64,000 bases of DNA from Papaver somniferum (taxonomy: Eukaryota > Streptophyta > Magnoliopsida > Ranunculales > Papaveraceae): contig NC_039362.1 of NCBI RefSeq assembly GCF_003573695.1, positions 180,367,690 through 180,431,689 on the forward strand, read 5' to 3'. Below are positions 23,343 through 35,089 of this stretch, one piece after another. The stretch's first letter is position 1. Every line of letters starts with the position of its first letter. Position numbers and translations under genes: made by a program. The notes beneath the pieces were generated by a model. The model saw only the letters and a program-made list of their open reading frames with translations, had not been told where the DNA came from and ran no database searches.

Positions 23343-25391
23343 TGTAAACCTCCCATTTGAACTTTCACTAGTTACTGCTTATGTTTTTTGAAAAAGAATC
23401 CAAATAAGTTGAAAATAAAAGACAAAAGCCAACTGGTATGTAATTCATAGGTGGATAATCTCACCTTCTTGTTCTGGCGCCGGTTTTCGTCCCAATATAG
23501 GCATGTTTTCAGATGAAGAAGGATATATAATTCAGAGCACTTGAATTCTGTTGAATTCAACTATGTACAACCACCAAATGAAAGGCGTGGAATTTAGTCT
23601 TAATAGTTGGTACATATGTGAATCCACGTAAAAAAAAAAGGGGATTTTAATAAAGTGCCACATTTCCAATTTCATGTTTAAGAAAGTGTCACTGTTTTTT
23701 TCAGAATTTATTTAATGCCACATATTTAACCTTTTCCATCCTGTTTTTTTCTTTAAACAGTTAACATCCGTTAGTGTATATGTGGCAATTAGTCAGCCTT
23801 GTAAAAGACAAATAAGCCCTCGAATCGTTTTGATGCAACCGAGTTAAATCGACCCATTGTAGTGAGTCATTACCGAGACAAATCAATAGTCAGAGCTTTC
23901 TTCGACGAGCTCTGGCTTTAGTGATGGTTTTCTACATCCACAAAGTACGTCACCAAAATTGTGAGATTAGGAAAAATGTTGGAAATTTTCAAGTATGAGT
24001 ACTATATACTACACCCATGTATATATATTAAGTTGGTCGAGTAGTTAAATACGTATCAGAGTATTTAGTTTCCACTTTCCAAATCTTCATATTCGCGGTA
24101 AAGTGCTTCCCTCCCAGGTGCAACACTATTCTGTGAAAACAAAGGAGGTACTTCGATTCAACAACATTTCACTTTACAGCTAACAAAGGAGGTACTTCGA
24201 TTCAGCAATATTACAGAGACCAACACCACTAATGCATAAAAGCCATGTTATGACTACCGGTGTAAAAAGAAATCCTACTCGGTGGGTTCCATAATGTTGA
24301 AGAGCAAACAATCAGACCAATATGAAACATGCTAGGGGGATTTCTATATCTGCAAAGCACAATACATAAGAGTAATTCATTGAAAGGACTGAAATTGAAG
24401 CTAAGATATTCATCATTTTACAAATCTTTCACTGCTAATGCCTAATGGGTTCTTCATGTGTATGAATTTCTATATGCAGCTAAATGTTGTTATATATGGC
24501 ACTATAAAGTATTAAGGCACCAATAAAACTTGATTACAAAGACGTTCGCTAATGGGTTTTGGATCATCTCGTGATACTTTTGCTGGTCACTTCTCGTGAC
24601 GCACGAAAGAATCATGAATAAAACTTTTTGCAAGAGTTTTTCGATGAAATGGTATCCCCTTATAAATCGTGGAGTTTTTAGTCCTGGGCACAAAATGCAA
24701 CTCCTCTTTGCCCAATCCATCTCTAGTCCAAAAAAACAAAAAATCCTGAACTTTAAAAACCTTTGACCAATGCCACATACTCGTTCCAGTAGAATCTAGA
24801 CACGTACCCAACTACTCCTCTTTAAAGAAAAGCACCAAAACAAAAACTGATGGCACTCTCAAAATGTGACAAGTTCAGGATAAGTATGACTTCAAAGTAT
24901 TGATATTTAAAGAAGAAAAAGATAGTTTCCGGGACCGTCCTCCTCTTTATGGCAGATTTTAGGAGCTATACGTGTCTCCCATTCATTGCCTCTTCATGTC
25001 ACATTCCACTTGAAATGTGATTTGCCATAAATACATTGTTTAACCAATCCATTATTGATTAAAATCTAATCAATCATGATCAAAGTTAAATACTAAACAA
25101 AAGAGTTTCCCTTTTCTTTTTATTGATATTTTCATCTAATTTTTTGTTAACTACATTTTTCTCAACTCAAACCAGTCACTAAAACTGTAAACTTAAAGAA
25201 AAGAACTACTAAGAACAACATCTTCACATTCCATACAAACTAAAATTAAATCCTAATCCTAAATTCCAATTTTTTTTTCCTTCTTCTAATGATTTTCATT
25301 TACAAAAAGGGAAACCAGATCTACAAAGTGATGAGGAGGCTATATCCATGGATGATGGACTCCATGACCTGAATTGATCATGATGATTAAC
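23343..25391. other. Intergenic and upstream region of the kinase locus
   Basis: Contains sequence duplicated at 17930-18263 and 20337-20500, plus about 1.2 kb (roughly 23640-24840) absent from that duplicate. A short direct repeat AAAGGAGGTACTTCGATTCA occurs near 24142 and 24186. The short frames here show no protein-like pattern. Confidence 0.6.
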
Positions 25392-25940
25392 CTACCTAGG
25401 TTGCTGGATGGGCCTTGGGTTAACCTGCATCTTAACAAACTTAGGAGCTTTCTCATACTTGGGGCTTTTCTCAGCAAGACCTTGAGATTTCCTCCATTTC
25501 AGAACTCCGAACGAAATCAGATCCTTGTAGTAATTCTTCTCCACTTCTTCCTCCTGATCTTCCACATCATCCTCATCTTCTTCAAAATCAAAATCAAACA
25601 AACAAAATTAATAAATCACATGATTGAATCTCTGATGAAGATCAAATGAAAACACAGATGAAATGATCGGAAAGTTTGACTTACGATTGGTGAATGCATC
25701 GAAGACGGCTTCATCGATGTTATTGAAGAGATGATCATCTGAAGAAGGAGAGTACTGAGAAGGATCTTGGAAGCATTCTTTGAGCCAGTAATCACGGAAC
25801 CAGGGTGAAGATTGGATGAGCTCCCACCATTCATCTGAGTAATCCTCAACAGCTTGGTAAGCTCTTGGTACGAACAATGGAGCATTCGGATTCAGTGATG
25901 AAGTTGACAATGTTGGAGCAGACATGATATCCATTACCAT
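25392..25940 (-). CDS. ERD15: ERD15-like PAM2-motif protein (two exons)
   Basis: Small acidic plant protein induced early in dehydration and other stress; the PAM2 motif binds the C-terminal domain of poly(A)-binding protein. Exon 1 (25685-25940) has the PAM2 motif [12 protein letters not shown] and the following conserved block [21 protein letters not shown]. Exon 2 (25392-25579) has the acidic stretch, GVLKWRK and the C-terminal end NPRPIQQPR typical of the family. Borders are GT at 25684 and AG at 25580 (minus strand), which keep the frame. The start used is the first Met (MVMDIMS); MDIMS two codons later is also possible. The gene appears intact. Confidence 0.92.
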
Positions 25941-26067
25941 AGCTCACTGCAATTTTTTCAACACAGATTTCTGAAAAATAAAAACGATGATTTCAATTTC
26001 TTGATTTGAGAATTTTGATGATCAGAATAAGTGAATGTGTGAATTGAAAGTGGATAAGTATGTGAGC

Positions 26068-26074
26068 ATTTATA
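26068..26074 (-). promoter_or_regulatory. Candidate TATA box of ERD15
   Basis: TATAAAT on the minus strand, about 130 bases upstream of the ERD15 start, a plausible distance for a plant core promoter with a ~100-base leader. Confidence 0.6.
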
Positions 26075-26089
26075 GAGGAGGGTGACACT

Positions 26090-26653
26090 GAAATGACCAT
26101 GTAAGTTGAAGGTATTTACAAAAATGACATCCAATAATATCTTGGTTTAATCACCGTCTGATTTTTGACACCTGGGTGAATTTGAAAATGGGTTTGGTGT
26201 TGAGATTTGTGCAGTGAATAGTGAGTGAGTAGGAGTAAGATGCAGTGTACATGGTCCTCCTTCCTAAAATCAGGATGATTTGGTAGGAAATTGGTAGGTC
26301 ACGGGGATTTTAATATTAATGGAATGAAACAGTGTGCTGCTGAGAGGAAAGGGGTAACAAACAACTGCATATGCCTCGTATGATTGAGGATTGTATTTTA
26401 TCTATAACTTTACCTACTTTTACTTTATTTTTAATGTTTTTTGATCTTATCCTTTTGGGTATCATTGATGATGACCTGGTGTAATTTACGCCTTTATTAT
26501 TTTACTACTACTTGTTTGTTTCCTATGGCTATGGCACCACCATGGGATGCGAAACACAGGTGAGTGGACGGTGCCGTTTTCCGTTCAAGAACCGGCCGGT
26601 ATAATATCTCTGCTTTTTAAATTCCACGATACCAGTAGAGATCAGAAAGACTC
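26090..26653. other. Upstream/intergenic region
   Basis: Presumed ERD15 upstream sequence. No further gene or repeat that I can support. Confidence 0.5.
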
Positions 26654-26760
26654 TTAAGGCAATTCCAATGACAATGTTCAAATAAAAATATTTGTTGAGC
26701 TACGTGGATGGTCAGATAAGATTTTGCATTACAGAAAAAAAAAATAGGCAATTGATAGTG

Positions 26761-27015
26761 TTTTTTTTGCATCGGTCAAAGAGAAAGTTCATTAAAAAGA
26801 AAAGGTATTTAAGAGGGGTATCTCAACCCAATTAATACAAACCAAAATAAAAGAGAGTAGACTACCGAAGATGAATTCGGTAATCCAAGACAATAAACAA
26901 CAAACTCATGAAGGCCGAAAAAAGAGTCATATAACGCTACTACTATATTCGTCGTTAGACCTAGCATTTTTGTGTTTGACTCGGCCCAAAAGAACGCTTG
27001 TAGTTTAACGTTTCT
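26761..27015 (-). mobile_element. Short 3' end of a LINE
   Basis: Read on minus, the sequence ends in a short A-run (26761-26768 as T on plus) preceded by a stretch typical of the 3' tail of plant L1-type elements (..GACCGATGCAAAAAAAA). It is severely 5'-truncated, about 255 bp. It is flanked on both sides by ~105-bp near-copies of the Harbinger left end. Confidence 0.55.
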
Positions 27016-27120
27016 AATGAGGATTTCCAATGGCAATGTTCAAATAAAAATATTTGTTGAGCCACGTTGATGGTCAGATAGGATTTTGCACTATGGAAAA
27101 GAAATGGGCGATTGATAGTT
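27016..27120. repeat. Second copy of the Harbinger left end
   Basis: Near-copy of 26657-26760: both contain AATGTTCAAATAAAAATATT then TGTTGAGC, and both end ATTGATAGT. They differ at roughly one base in eight. The two copies bracket the LINE tail. Confidence 0.8.
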
Positions 27121-28472
27121 AAGCGCGAGGATGAATGGCTGGTGATGGAGCTCGACGTTCAGACGCTAGTGCTCCAAGTTAGAGCGCTGGCGTTTCTGGG
27201 TAAAGCGCGAACGGGCGCAGCAGCGATGCCGGAATTTGAGTCAAGACCGTCAACGACTACTTTTTAACAGTCACCGGAACGACTAGTTTCTACCTCCATA
27301 AATACGGCTGGAGTTTGATCTCACAAATTCACAGCAATCTTTCATCCGATCAATCTTTTCTTTCATTTGCTTTCAATTTTCAACCATGAATTCTGATTTT
27401 GATTCTTCTGAGGAAGATATGGAGATGGATGAAATGTTGTATGAAGAAGATGAAGAAATGTGTATGGAGTTTTTGCATCAAATGGATGAAGATGCAGATT
27501 AAGATAGAAGAAGGGGAAATTTCATGTTCCAATTACAATCCGGGATCGTACCAAAGTCTTTAGAGCCATATGAAGTTGCGACTAGAAGATGGACATGGCG
27601 AGATCGACATTTTTACCACGAAAAGATGATGCATGATCATTTTAATCATGATTGTGTCTATTCTGATGAGGATTTTCAGCAACGATTCCGCATGGGCTGC
27701 AACTTGATGCAAAGGATTATTGCCGAGCTTTTTCAGGTACAACCTTTATTTAATTATCAGTATGATGCACGGCATGTACGAGGCTTTAGTCCCGAACAAA
27801 AGGTCACTGCGGCCCTTCGTATACTATGTTACGGGGTACCAGCGGATGTCACATTGGGAAAACAACCGCCTTTAGGTATCTCAAATTGTTTTGCGAAACG
27901 ATTGTCGAGCATTTTGGTCCAACTTTTTTAAGAAATCTTACTCAGGAAGATGTTCAAAGAATAACTAAATAAAACACCGCGAGGGGTTTTCCAGGAATGC
28001 TAGGTAGTCTTGACTGCATGCACTGGACGTGGCATGCATGTCCGGTTGAATGGAAGGGCCAATATAAGGGTCTTGGCATTCCTTTTTTGGGCTCACGGGT
28101 TCAAATAACGATCTCAACGTTTTATATAAGTCACCATTGTTTGAAGATCTTAAGAATGGGATTGCGCCGCACTGTAATTTCACCATCAACGGTCATTACT
28201 ACACTCAAGGTTATTATCTAGCAGATGGAATGTGACGGACCGGAAAATTACTCCTTTGGCGCGTTGCCCCGAAGGCCGTAACTCCCCCGATGCGCCATGA
28301 TGAAGCTACGATCCGGGCCTCAAAGCTAGGCAAATGCACGTCCATTTGCCCTTGCAAGCATGCTCGTGGAGCAAGATGCATCTAACTTAGATTCCACACC
28401 GTTCCAACTTACCCTTGTTTCGCGAAGGGTTTATTAAGAAAACAAAAACTTTCATAAAATGGCAAAAACGGT

Positions 28473-29442
28473 TGTTTGTACCATAAGTAAAAATGCCACA
28501 TAATGGCCAAATTGGTACTTGAATCATCTATTGGCCCTCATCCAAGCCCGCTAACCAGTCAACCGAAGCAGCCCACCAGCCTGCCCAGTGTTACATAAAA
28601 TCAATGACCGGTCAATGGTCAAAGTCAACGCCCGGTCAATGATCAAAGTCAACTCCCGGTCAATGGAAAATTCAACAACCGATCAACGGTCAAAGTCAAC
28701 TATCAGTTAATGTCAAGGCCATGTTGCCAATGGTGTTGCCATACAGTTTCCATTCATGTTGCCAGCGGTGCTACCAACCAATTCGCAGCTAAATACTCTA
28801 TCGCACTGTCAGCCAGTCTCTACCCGTGTTGTCAGCTGTGCTGCCAGCCATTATGCATGTCAGCCAGTCAATCCATTCAGCCAGCCAGCATCTATCCATA
28901 TTGCCAGCCATTATGCCTGTCAACCATGAATCCAGTCTGCCAGCATGCAGAATTAATTCTAGAAGCATGAATGAGCAGTTTCATGCGAATTAATTTAGGA
29001 GGCATGAATGAGCACTTTCATGTGAATTAATTCAGGAGGCATGAATGAGCAGTTTCATGCGGATTAATTCAGGAGGCATGCAGTATTAATTCCAGCAGTT
29101 TCATACAAAATTGAAGATGGAGGCATGAATGCGCAGTTATTGCCATTTAAGTTTATATTGAAATTAGATATTGAACTGTATAAATAGGGAGGCTCAGAAA
29201 TCATAGGGGGGTATCCAATAGAAGAGAGGAGACTAGCTCATACAGAAAAAATAGACTATAATTCTATTATCAATAAAACACTACTCCCCAAGGGGATTCA
29301 CACGTGGATGTAGCCAAACGATGCTGAACCACGTAAACATGTGTCTCATGTCTTCATTCTTGTTTCTTGTTTTAACCCTGTTTTCATCAACAACACCAAA
29401 TCCATCGTGTTTAGTGCTCAGAAATATTTCTGGGTGCAAACA
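28473..29442 (+). mobile_element. Nested solo LTR (970 bp)
   Basis: Starts TGTTTGTACCATAAGTAAAA and ends GGGTGCAAACA. The flanks are ACGGT and ACGGC, four of five matching. Its start matches the LTR of the element at 48888-52384 (TGTTTGTACCATGAGTAAAA on minus), as do its ~35-bp repeats of GGAGGCATGAATGAGCA near 28980-29090, so it belongs to the same or a sister family. It carries the GTGGATGTAG..GAACCACGTAAA motif near 29300. Confidence 0.75.
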
Positions 29443-30047
29443 ACGGCCTTTGGAGTCCCTAAACGATGGAATTTGACTAAATTCTGGTGACCATGTGGAT
29501 CTATAGATCGACATGTCTTGATCTTTGGGTCGTTTCCCATCAAAATGGACTCCTCTTGAGCTAAATTACGACATTCGAGTTTTTAGCCTATGTTGAACGC
29601 CTTTATGAGCATCCGGTGAATGGAATGCAACTTGCCTCATCAAGTTTGGCCATAATCATCTCTTGCATCGAGCTACCGAGCCATATGATATGAGAGGCCA
29701 CAATGTCACAATCATCTTACAATTAGATGATATGAGCGAGAATGTGCTGGACCGGAAATGTTGCAACTCATTGTCGCTGCCTACGTACCCTTCCCTACTC
29801 TAAAGGGATCAAGCACAGACCGTAGTTCATCACCGAAGGGACAAGAACTTAAACCAACTCGGCCAAGCAATAAAGGTAATGGCCTAGTCCGTATAGGACG
29901 TTCTGTCAAAATGCATCCAAGTGATGCATGTTTGGTCCGCAATATGGCATAACAATGCCTAAGCATCAAATGCCCTCTTCGCGAGGCTACGAAACTATAA
30001 ATGAGCCTTAGGCATCATTTATACTCTTCCGGCTAATCTATGAAGCT

Positions 30048-30500
30048 TACTTGGTGCATAGTCCGCATATGCACCATCAACCAACTACCCCTCCCTATAT
30101 ATGTTAATTTGACATTTTTACAACTCAAATTGGGGAAGCAAAAATCATTCATCAACTCCCCAGGCCATGATGGCCGCACCTTACCATTCTGACCAACTGT
30201 GATGTACGTCCGTAATGGATGTACATTCATTTCTGGCTCACAGGCCAGTTTCAATGTTCGGCCATGACGGCTGAACATTTACTGAGCCATGTCCCGTGAA
30301 GGGTCGTGATGGTTGTACTTCCGTCTTTGCCCATAGGCCACTCCAATGTCCAGCCGTGATGGTTGTACATCTCTAAGGCTATCTCACTTGGTGCATGGTC
30401 CGTATGTGCACCTTCAACCAAGTACCCCTCCCTATATATGTTAACTTAAAATTTTTACAACTTTGATTAGGGGAGGAAAAATCATTCACAAAATCCCCAC
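30048..30500 (+). repeat. Direct repeat pair, 340 bp apart
   Basis: About 110 bases at 30048-30160 recur at 30388-30500: both have ACTTGGTGCATRGTCCG and then ACCCCTCCCTATATATGTTAA. An internal duplication within the solo LTR-like insertion. Confidence 0.8.
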
Positions 30501-30533
30501 TTTTACTATTCATGGTCGTCGCCATATACCCGG

Positions 30534-31000
30534 CCATGTTGGTTGTCCATTGCCAACACGATGTCCATCCATGTTGGCTATCCGCTGCCAGCCCGATGTC
30601 CATCCATGTTGGTCGTCCGTTACCAGCCCGATGTGCATCCATGTTGGTCGTCCGCTGCCAACCCGATGTCCATACATGTTGGCCGTCCACTGCCAACCCG
30701 ATGCCCAGCCATGTTGGTCGTCCACTGGCAACCCGATGCCCAGCCATGTTGGTCGTCCGCTGCCAACCCGTTGCCCAACCATGTTGGTCGTCAGCTGCGA
30801 ATCCAATGTCCAGCCATGTTGGCCGTCAGCTGCCAACCCGATGTCCAGCCATGTTGGCTATCAGTTTCCAACCCGTTGTCCATCCATGTTGGCTATCAGC
30901 TGCCAACCCGATGTCCAGCCATGTTGGCTGTCAGCTTCCAACCAGTTGTCCATCCATGTTGGTTGTCCGCTGCCAACCCGATGTGCAGCCATGTTGGCTG
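30534..31000 (+). repeat. 35-bp tandem satellite, about 13 copies
   Basis: The unit begins CCATGTTGG and contains TGCCAACCCGATG; successive units start 35 bases apart (30534, 30569, ..). Because 35 is not a multiple of three and the unit lacks stops, long frames appear in all plus frames and on minus. These are a by-product of the repeat and should not be read as genes. Confidence 0.9.
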
Positions 31001-31917
31001 AACATTGTTAACGTATTGGCCAAGGGCCAATGTTCATTTTCCTACGCAACAGAAGCTTTGGATGAAGCTTCATCTCAATCCATGGCGCATCTATTATCAT
31101 GCGCCATGCTGAAAACACTGGGTGTTACACGGAATCTATCCAGAATGGTCAACTATGGTTCAAGCTTATAAACGGGTAGGTATTGGACCGACGTCTTCGA
31201 AGAATATGAAGTACTTTAATTAACACCCAACAAATGAAATGCAGAAAGGATGTTGAACGCGATTTTGGCATACTGAAAAGGAAGTTTGCCATCATAGCTG
31301 GGCCGGCATGCTTCTTTGATCTTCAAGAAATGAGCAAAATTATGCTGACTTGTATCATTCTGCATAACATGGTCATTGAAGAAACCAGACGTGAGCCAAC
31401 CTGGACGAGTTTTCCAGATGAAGATTTAACCAAGAATTTTGTGGTAGAGCATGGGCGCCCAACAAGAGAATATAGACTTGCCACTGACAGACTCCAAAAC
31501 TGGGGAATCTATGGACAACTAAGACAAGATTTAACCAAGCACCTTCGGGCTTTAAAAGGAGCAAGAACGATGCGCGGGGGCGAGGCAGAGGGAGAGGCAG
31601 ATAGATGCTATTTTCAACATAGTGTTATTTTCAATTTAGTATTGTTGCTTATTTTAATTAATATGTTTTTTAATTTAAAGTTGTTTAATTCAAAGTTGTT
31701 TGTTTAAACGACTACATTTAAAATGAAAATTGAGGCAATTATGTTAAAAGTAATTTTAAATAAACGAGTATAATTGAATTAAATTAAACTAAACTGAATT
31801 AAATTACACGACTATACTGAATTAAATTAAATTTAACTAAACAAGAATTAAAATAAGTTAACAAGACTGTATTCATCTTCATTTTCTTCCGCGGCATCAT
31901 CTTCGTCTTCTTCCATA

Positions 31918-32939
31918 TTAGCATACTGGGAAGTTTTTTGAGGGGGGGACTTGTTGTTGTTCGGCCTGGACTTTTTTTTGTTTGGCCGCATCAATTTGCT
32001 TAGTCCATGCAGCATATTGTCGTTCATTCATTATTGAAGTGTTCAACGAGAGTACCTTGTTTAGCTTACGATCCCTGTAGTATTGTTCTCGCAAAAGACG
32101 ACTTTTTTGTTGATTATTTATAACAATGCCACAGTCCCTGGCTCCATCTGCTTCTATATGCATCTCGAATTCCTTGTGATCAGCATAATGAACTCTTTAA
32201 CCTCCTTCTAATGCTCGCTAGGGTGCGTCTCTCGCTGCTTTTGCAGCTTTCTGACCACCTCCTCTTCTTCTCTTGATGTTGGTGTTAACGTATAGATTAG
32301 TGTCGTGTTGTTCCTGACTACTTGGAGTTCCATCAGGTGAGGAAGAAGGCCCTCCATTCTGAAAATCCTGCGAGATTGGACCATGTGGTGATCTTGTAGG
32401 CACTTGATGACCTTCCAGCAAGTATGGATTAAACTTGTTAAGCACCCTCAAAATGGTGAAACAAGTTTCATGTTGGAAGCCCAATATGTGGGATCTTTGA
32501 CACTCTTCCTGACATCTTCATTCCACATCCGGTTCGGCTTCACCACTTTTTCTGTTGTGCCACATTTGAGTGATCAAAGCTACATATTCACTAACGACTG
32601 CTGAAATTGCGTGAAAACGATGAGACAACCCATCACCATCACGTCTATTGGGGTTACCTGTTTCTTCACAAATTTTTTGTAAAATCTTATCATAAAAAGT
32701 TTTTTTTCTTGATAAATACCATTGATGTCATCCATTGTATAAAATACATAACCTATGCAAACTGACTCGTCTTCATCCATCGTATACTTGACACCACAAA
32801 TTCTTGTGTTTCTTGGTTGTGATTGTTGTATATTTTGTTGTGTTTCTTGTTGTGATTGTTGTTGTGGTGTTTGTTGTTGTGATCATTGTTGTGCTCGTTG
32901 CTGTGATCGTTGTTGTGATCGTTGTTGTGAGGATGCCAT
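31918..32939 (-). pseudogene. Harbinger second ORF (Myb/SANT-like), broken
   Basis: Starts MASSQQRSQQRSQQ, a Gln-rich leader made by a CAACAACGATCA repeat. A SANT/Myb-like region in several frames follows (32580-32780 gives DEDESVCIGYVFYTMDDINGIYQ). Next come a polar linker with KRRRGGGQKAAK (32218-32484) and a coiled, charged C-terminal part (31918-32163). The domain order matches the DNA-binding partner protein of PIF/Harbinger elements. Frameshifts (an A-run near 32700) and stops disable it. Confidence 0.75.
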
Positions 32940-33381
32940 ATTTGTTAGAAATGAAATTTGTAGAGATGAGATTTTTTCTGGTAGATTGAGTTGATATGAA
33001 TAGTTTTGTTTAAAAAAAAAAATTAGAGATAGTATGAAATTGTGTAATCTTGAGGTAGTGATGAAGAAGGTGTGAGTTTTAAGTCTGGAGATGAACTGAA
33101 TTTATAGGGAAACAAAAAGGAGCATCAGCCGTTGGATTGAAGGAGCCGCTGGCGTTTCAACTATCAACGAGCGACGGAAAGACAAGCGCCAGCGTTATGC
33201 TGAAGCGCCAACGGTTGTGCCAAGCTCGCCCGCTCTTTCATCAAGCACACGCTACATGTTTCAACTTAATGAAAAAACCAACAAATTTGTTGGTTTGAAT
33301 ATCCATTTTTCATGTTTGTTGAGTCCATAGTGGGAGCAAAATGAACAAACTTTGAGTTTGTTCACTCCATAGGAACTGCTC

Positions 33382-34698
33382 TTAAGACTCTAAGAGAGTC
33401 ATAATTTTGAAAATCGTATGAGATCGTGACTCGGTACATATTTTTAGCAAGCGATTTGAGATGCACAGCTGATTCATTTCTTACCATGGCTCAGTTTTCA
33501 GTTGCAAATTGAATTAAGTAAATGTTCGATTCAAAGGAGTCACGTACTAATGAACCTGAGACCTATATAAATTGTGGGGGTTTAGGTTTAATTGTGTTTT
33601 GGTTGGTCATTTCACGGGGTGTTTTTTTTTTTTTTTTTTGCTTACTTAGTGTCTGAATCTGAATCAGTACGAGTTTCATGTCAGATCGTTTGTTTTAATG
33701 ATTTGAGTCAGGAGTGACTCGCACCCATTTAAGTCGGGGAATAAAATACTCCTGATTCATGGGATCAAGCCACTGATTCGCATATTTTTGAATTAGTTAA
33801 ATAAGTCCTGACTCAAAAATATAAGCACAATGAGTCAAATCAAGATAGCTAGGTTAGGTGATTTCAATCAGATAAAAAAACAAACAAACTTAATATTAAC
33901 AGCGACGGAATCATGAATTTATGTTTAGGGGCTAAATTTCTTTCTTCCAGTAGACGAATTATTACTACGCCGGAATCACTTCTTCAATGGGCCAAACTAT
34001 TCGTAATTATTGCAGTGTTAATCCGCCGAACGAACTGTCATAGATAAGGTGTCGATCCTTTAAACGAAGACATGGCCAAAGGGGAATCCTATCGTTTAGA
34101 TACTACCCTACGAATGCTAACTCCATAGTTGATATTTACAGGAAAGTAAGGGACAACTCATCCTGGTTGATCTATACACTCTTTTTTCCATCCACAGTTC
34201 AAAAACTTCAGGATGGATTTCCTAATGCTCAGTCATCTTATACACTGAATCACATCGCTATTGTATTGGTATCTCCAAGATCATGTTGCACCTTTCCGGC
34301 TGTCCCTCCAAGATTGTGCTATCATAATTCTATTCATATTATAAAATATGCAAATTGTACGGTGTCATCCTTTATCACGTGGAAAGGGCTAACATTTGCA
34401 TCAATCTCCACAAAAATAATGGACAGATAGTAAATAAATAAACATTCATGTTCAGGTTTTGTAGGAAAGGCATTCACTCTGATGGAAGCACAACGTCACT
34501 TGGAAGAAAATGTCTTATGACAATCAAACTTTCAAGAAATTATTGAGGAAAATTTTTGCTTTCCCTTGAAGTACAATATGATTAAACACTGCCCACCTAC
34601 ACTTCCTATGATCCTTCTATTTGTTTACATTGTAAGTGGATTTGATTTTACAACCTGATGGTTGATAGTTGGTACTTCATCACTAGCAGTACTAGCAC
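33382..34698. other. Intergenic region with one MITE
   Basis: Apart from the MITE at 33619-33887, I see no gene. An 87-codon frame at 34167-34430 shows no recognisable pattern. Confidence 0.5.
33619..33887. mobile_element. MITE with GTTTGTTTTT-type ends
   Basis: Related to the element at 46096-46317: both contain GACTC words, GGGAATAAAATA, CATGGGA/TATGGGACCAAGCCA and CATATTTTTGA in the same order. Its ends are a T-run and a matching AAAAAAACAAACA run. It is non-coding, with no clear target duplication. Confidence 0.55.
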
Positions 34699-35089
34699 CT
34701 CTTTTACCCGGTGAGATTGGGGTATTCCAGATTAATTTGGGTAATACCTAATGAGACAAAATTTGGATTATTTTGAAGTAAAACAGGACATTCCTTAATC
34801 ATGTATTTTCTAAATGGCTAATACATCCTTGTTTAATTAACACTAAAAAATCTGATTATGTTAATTAATTGAGTTTAGATTAATACTTATGAGTAGATTA
34901 AAACTTATGAATTTAGGTTATGATTTTTTTTTTTGATTGAACTTATGTGGAAAGATTTTTGATGAAATTTTTTTATTTTGAGAATATTTTTTGCAACGGA
35001 TATGAAAGCACACTACCGAAACACTTCTAAAAAGGGGATTGCAAAGCTGTTGTATGAAATCATACTCAAAATTAGAGAAGAAATCAACA

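Larger units (their letters stand above)
28231..31129 (+). mobile_element. Solo LTR-like insertion inside the transposase
   Basis: Begins TGTGACGGACC and ends GGTGTTACA; four of five flanking bases match (TGGAA before, CGGAA after), fitting a 5-bp target duplication. The transposase frame continues directly across it. It has no coding region. Without the nested LTR it is about 1.9 kb, so I read it as a solo LTR of a large retrotransposon; a non-autonomous element is the alternative. It contains the 35-bp tandem array. Confidence 0.6.
27386..31707 (+). pseudogene. PIF/Harbinger transposase (DDE_Tnp_4), broken and split
   Basis: It starts with an acidic leader (MNSDFDSSEEDMEMDEM) that hits TAA at 27500-27502 in the same frame as the next block. 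The block at 27524-27931 holds the helical N-terminal region (YSDEDFQQRFRMG..). Frameshifts and a TAA follow, then LGSLDCMHWTWH with the first catalytic Asp (about 28005-28050). A deletion removes part of the second acidic region. The frame breaks at 28230, where a 2.9-kb insertion sits, and resumes at 31130 (YPEWSTMVQAY..). It then runs through the DVERDFGILKRKFAI block with the last conserved acidic residues to a stop at 31707. Confidence 0.88.
26657..33381. mobile_element. PIF/Harbinger DNA transposon with nested insertions
   Basis: Ends are imperfect TIRs, AGGCAATTCCAATG on the left and GAGCAGTTCCTATGG on the right, each flanked by TTA (26654-26656, 33382-33384), the target duplication of this superfamily. 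Inside, a Harbinger-type transposase lies on the plus strand and the second Harbinger protein (Myb/SANT-like) on the minus strand, the usual convergent layout. Both are broken. Later insertions (28231-31129 and 26761-27015) account for much of the length. Confidence 0.85.

Noticed and set aside
30463..31171. Overlapping long frames (108-219 codons) on both strands
   Set aside because: They are produced by the stop-free 35-bp satellite, whose period rotates all frames; the amino-acid patterns are just the translated repeat.
32755..32994. Cys-rich 79-codon plus-strand frame
   Set aside because: It is the opposite strand of the CAACAACGATCA repeat that encodes the Gln-rich leader of the Harbinger second protein.
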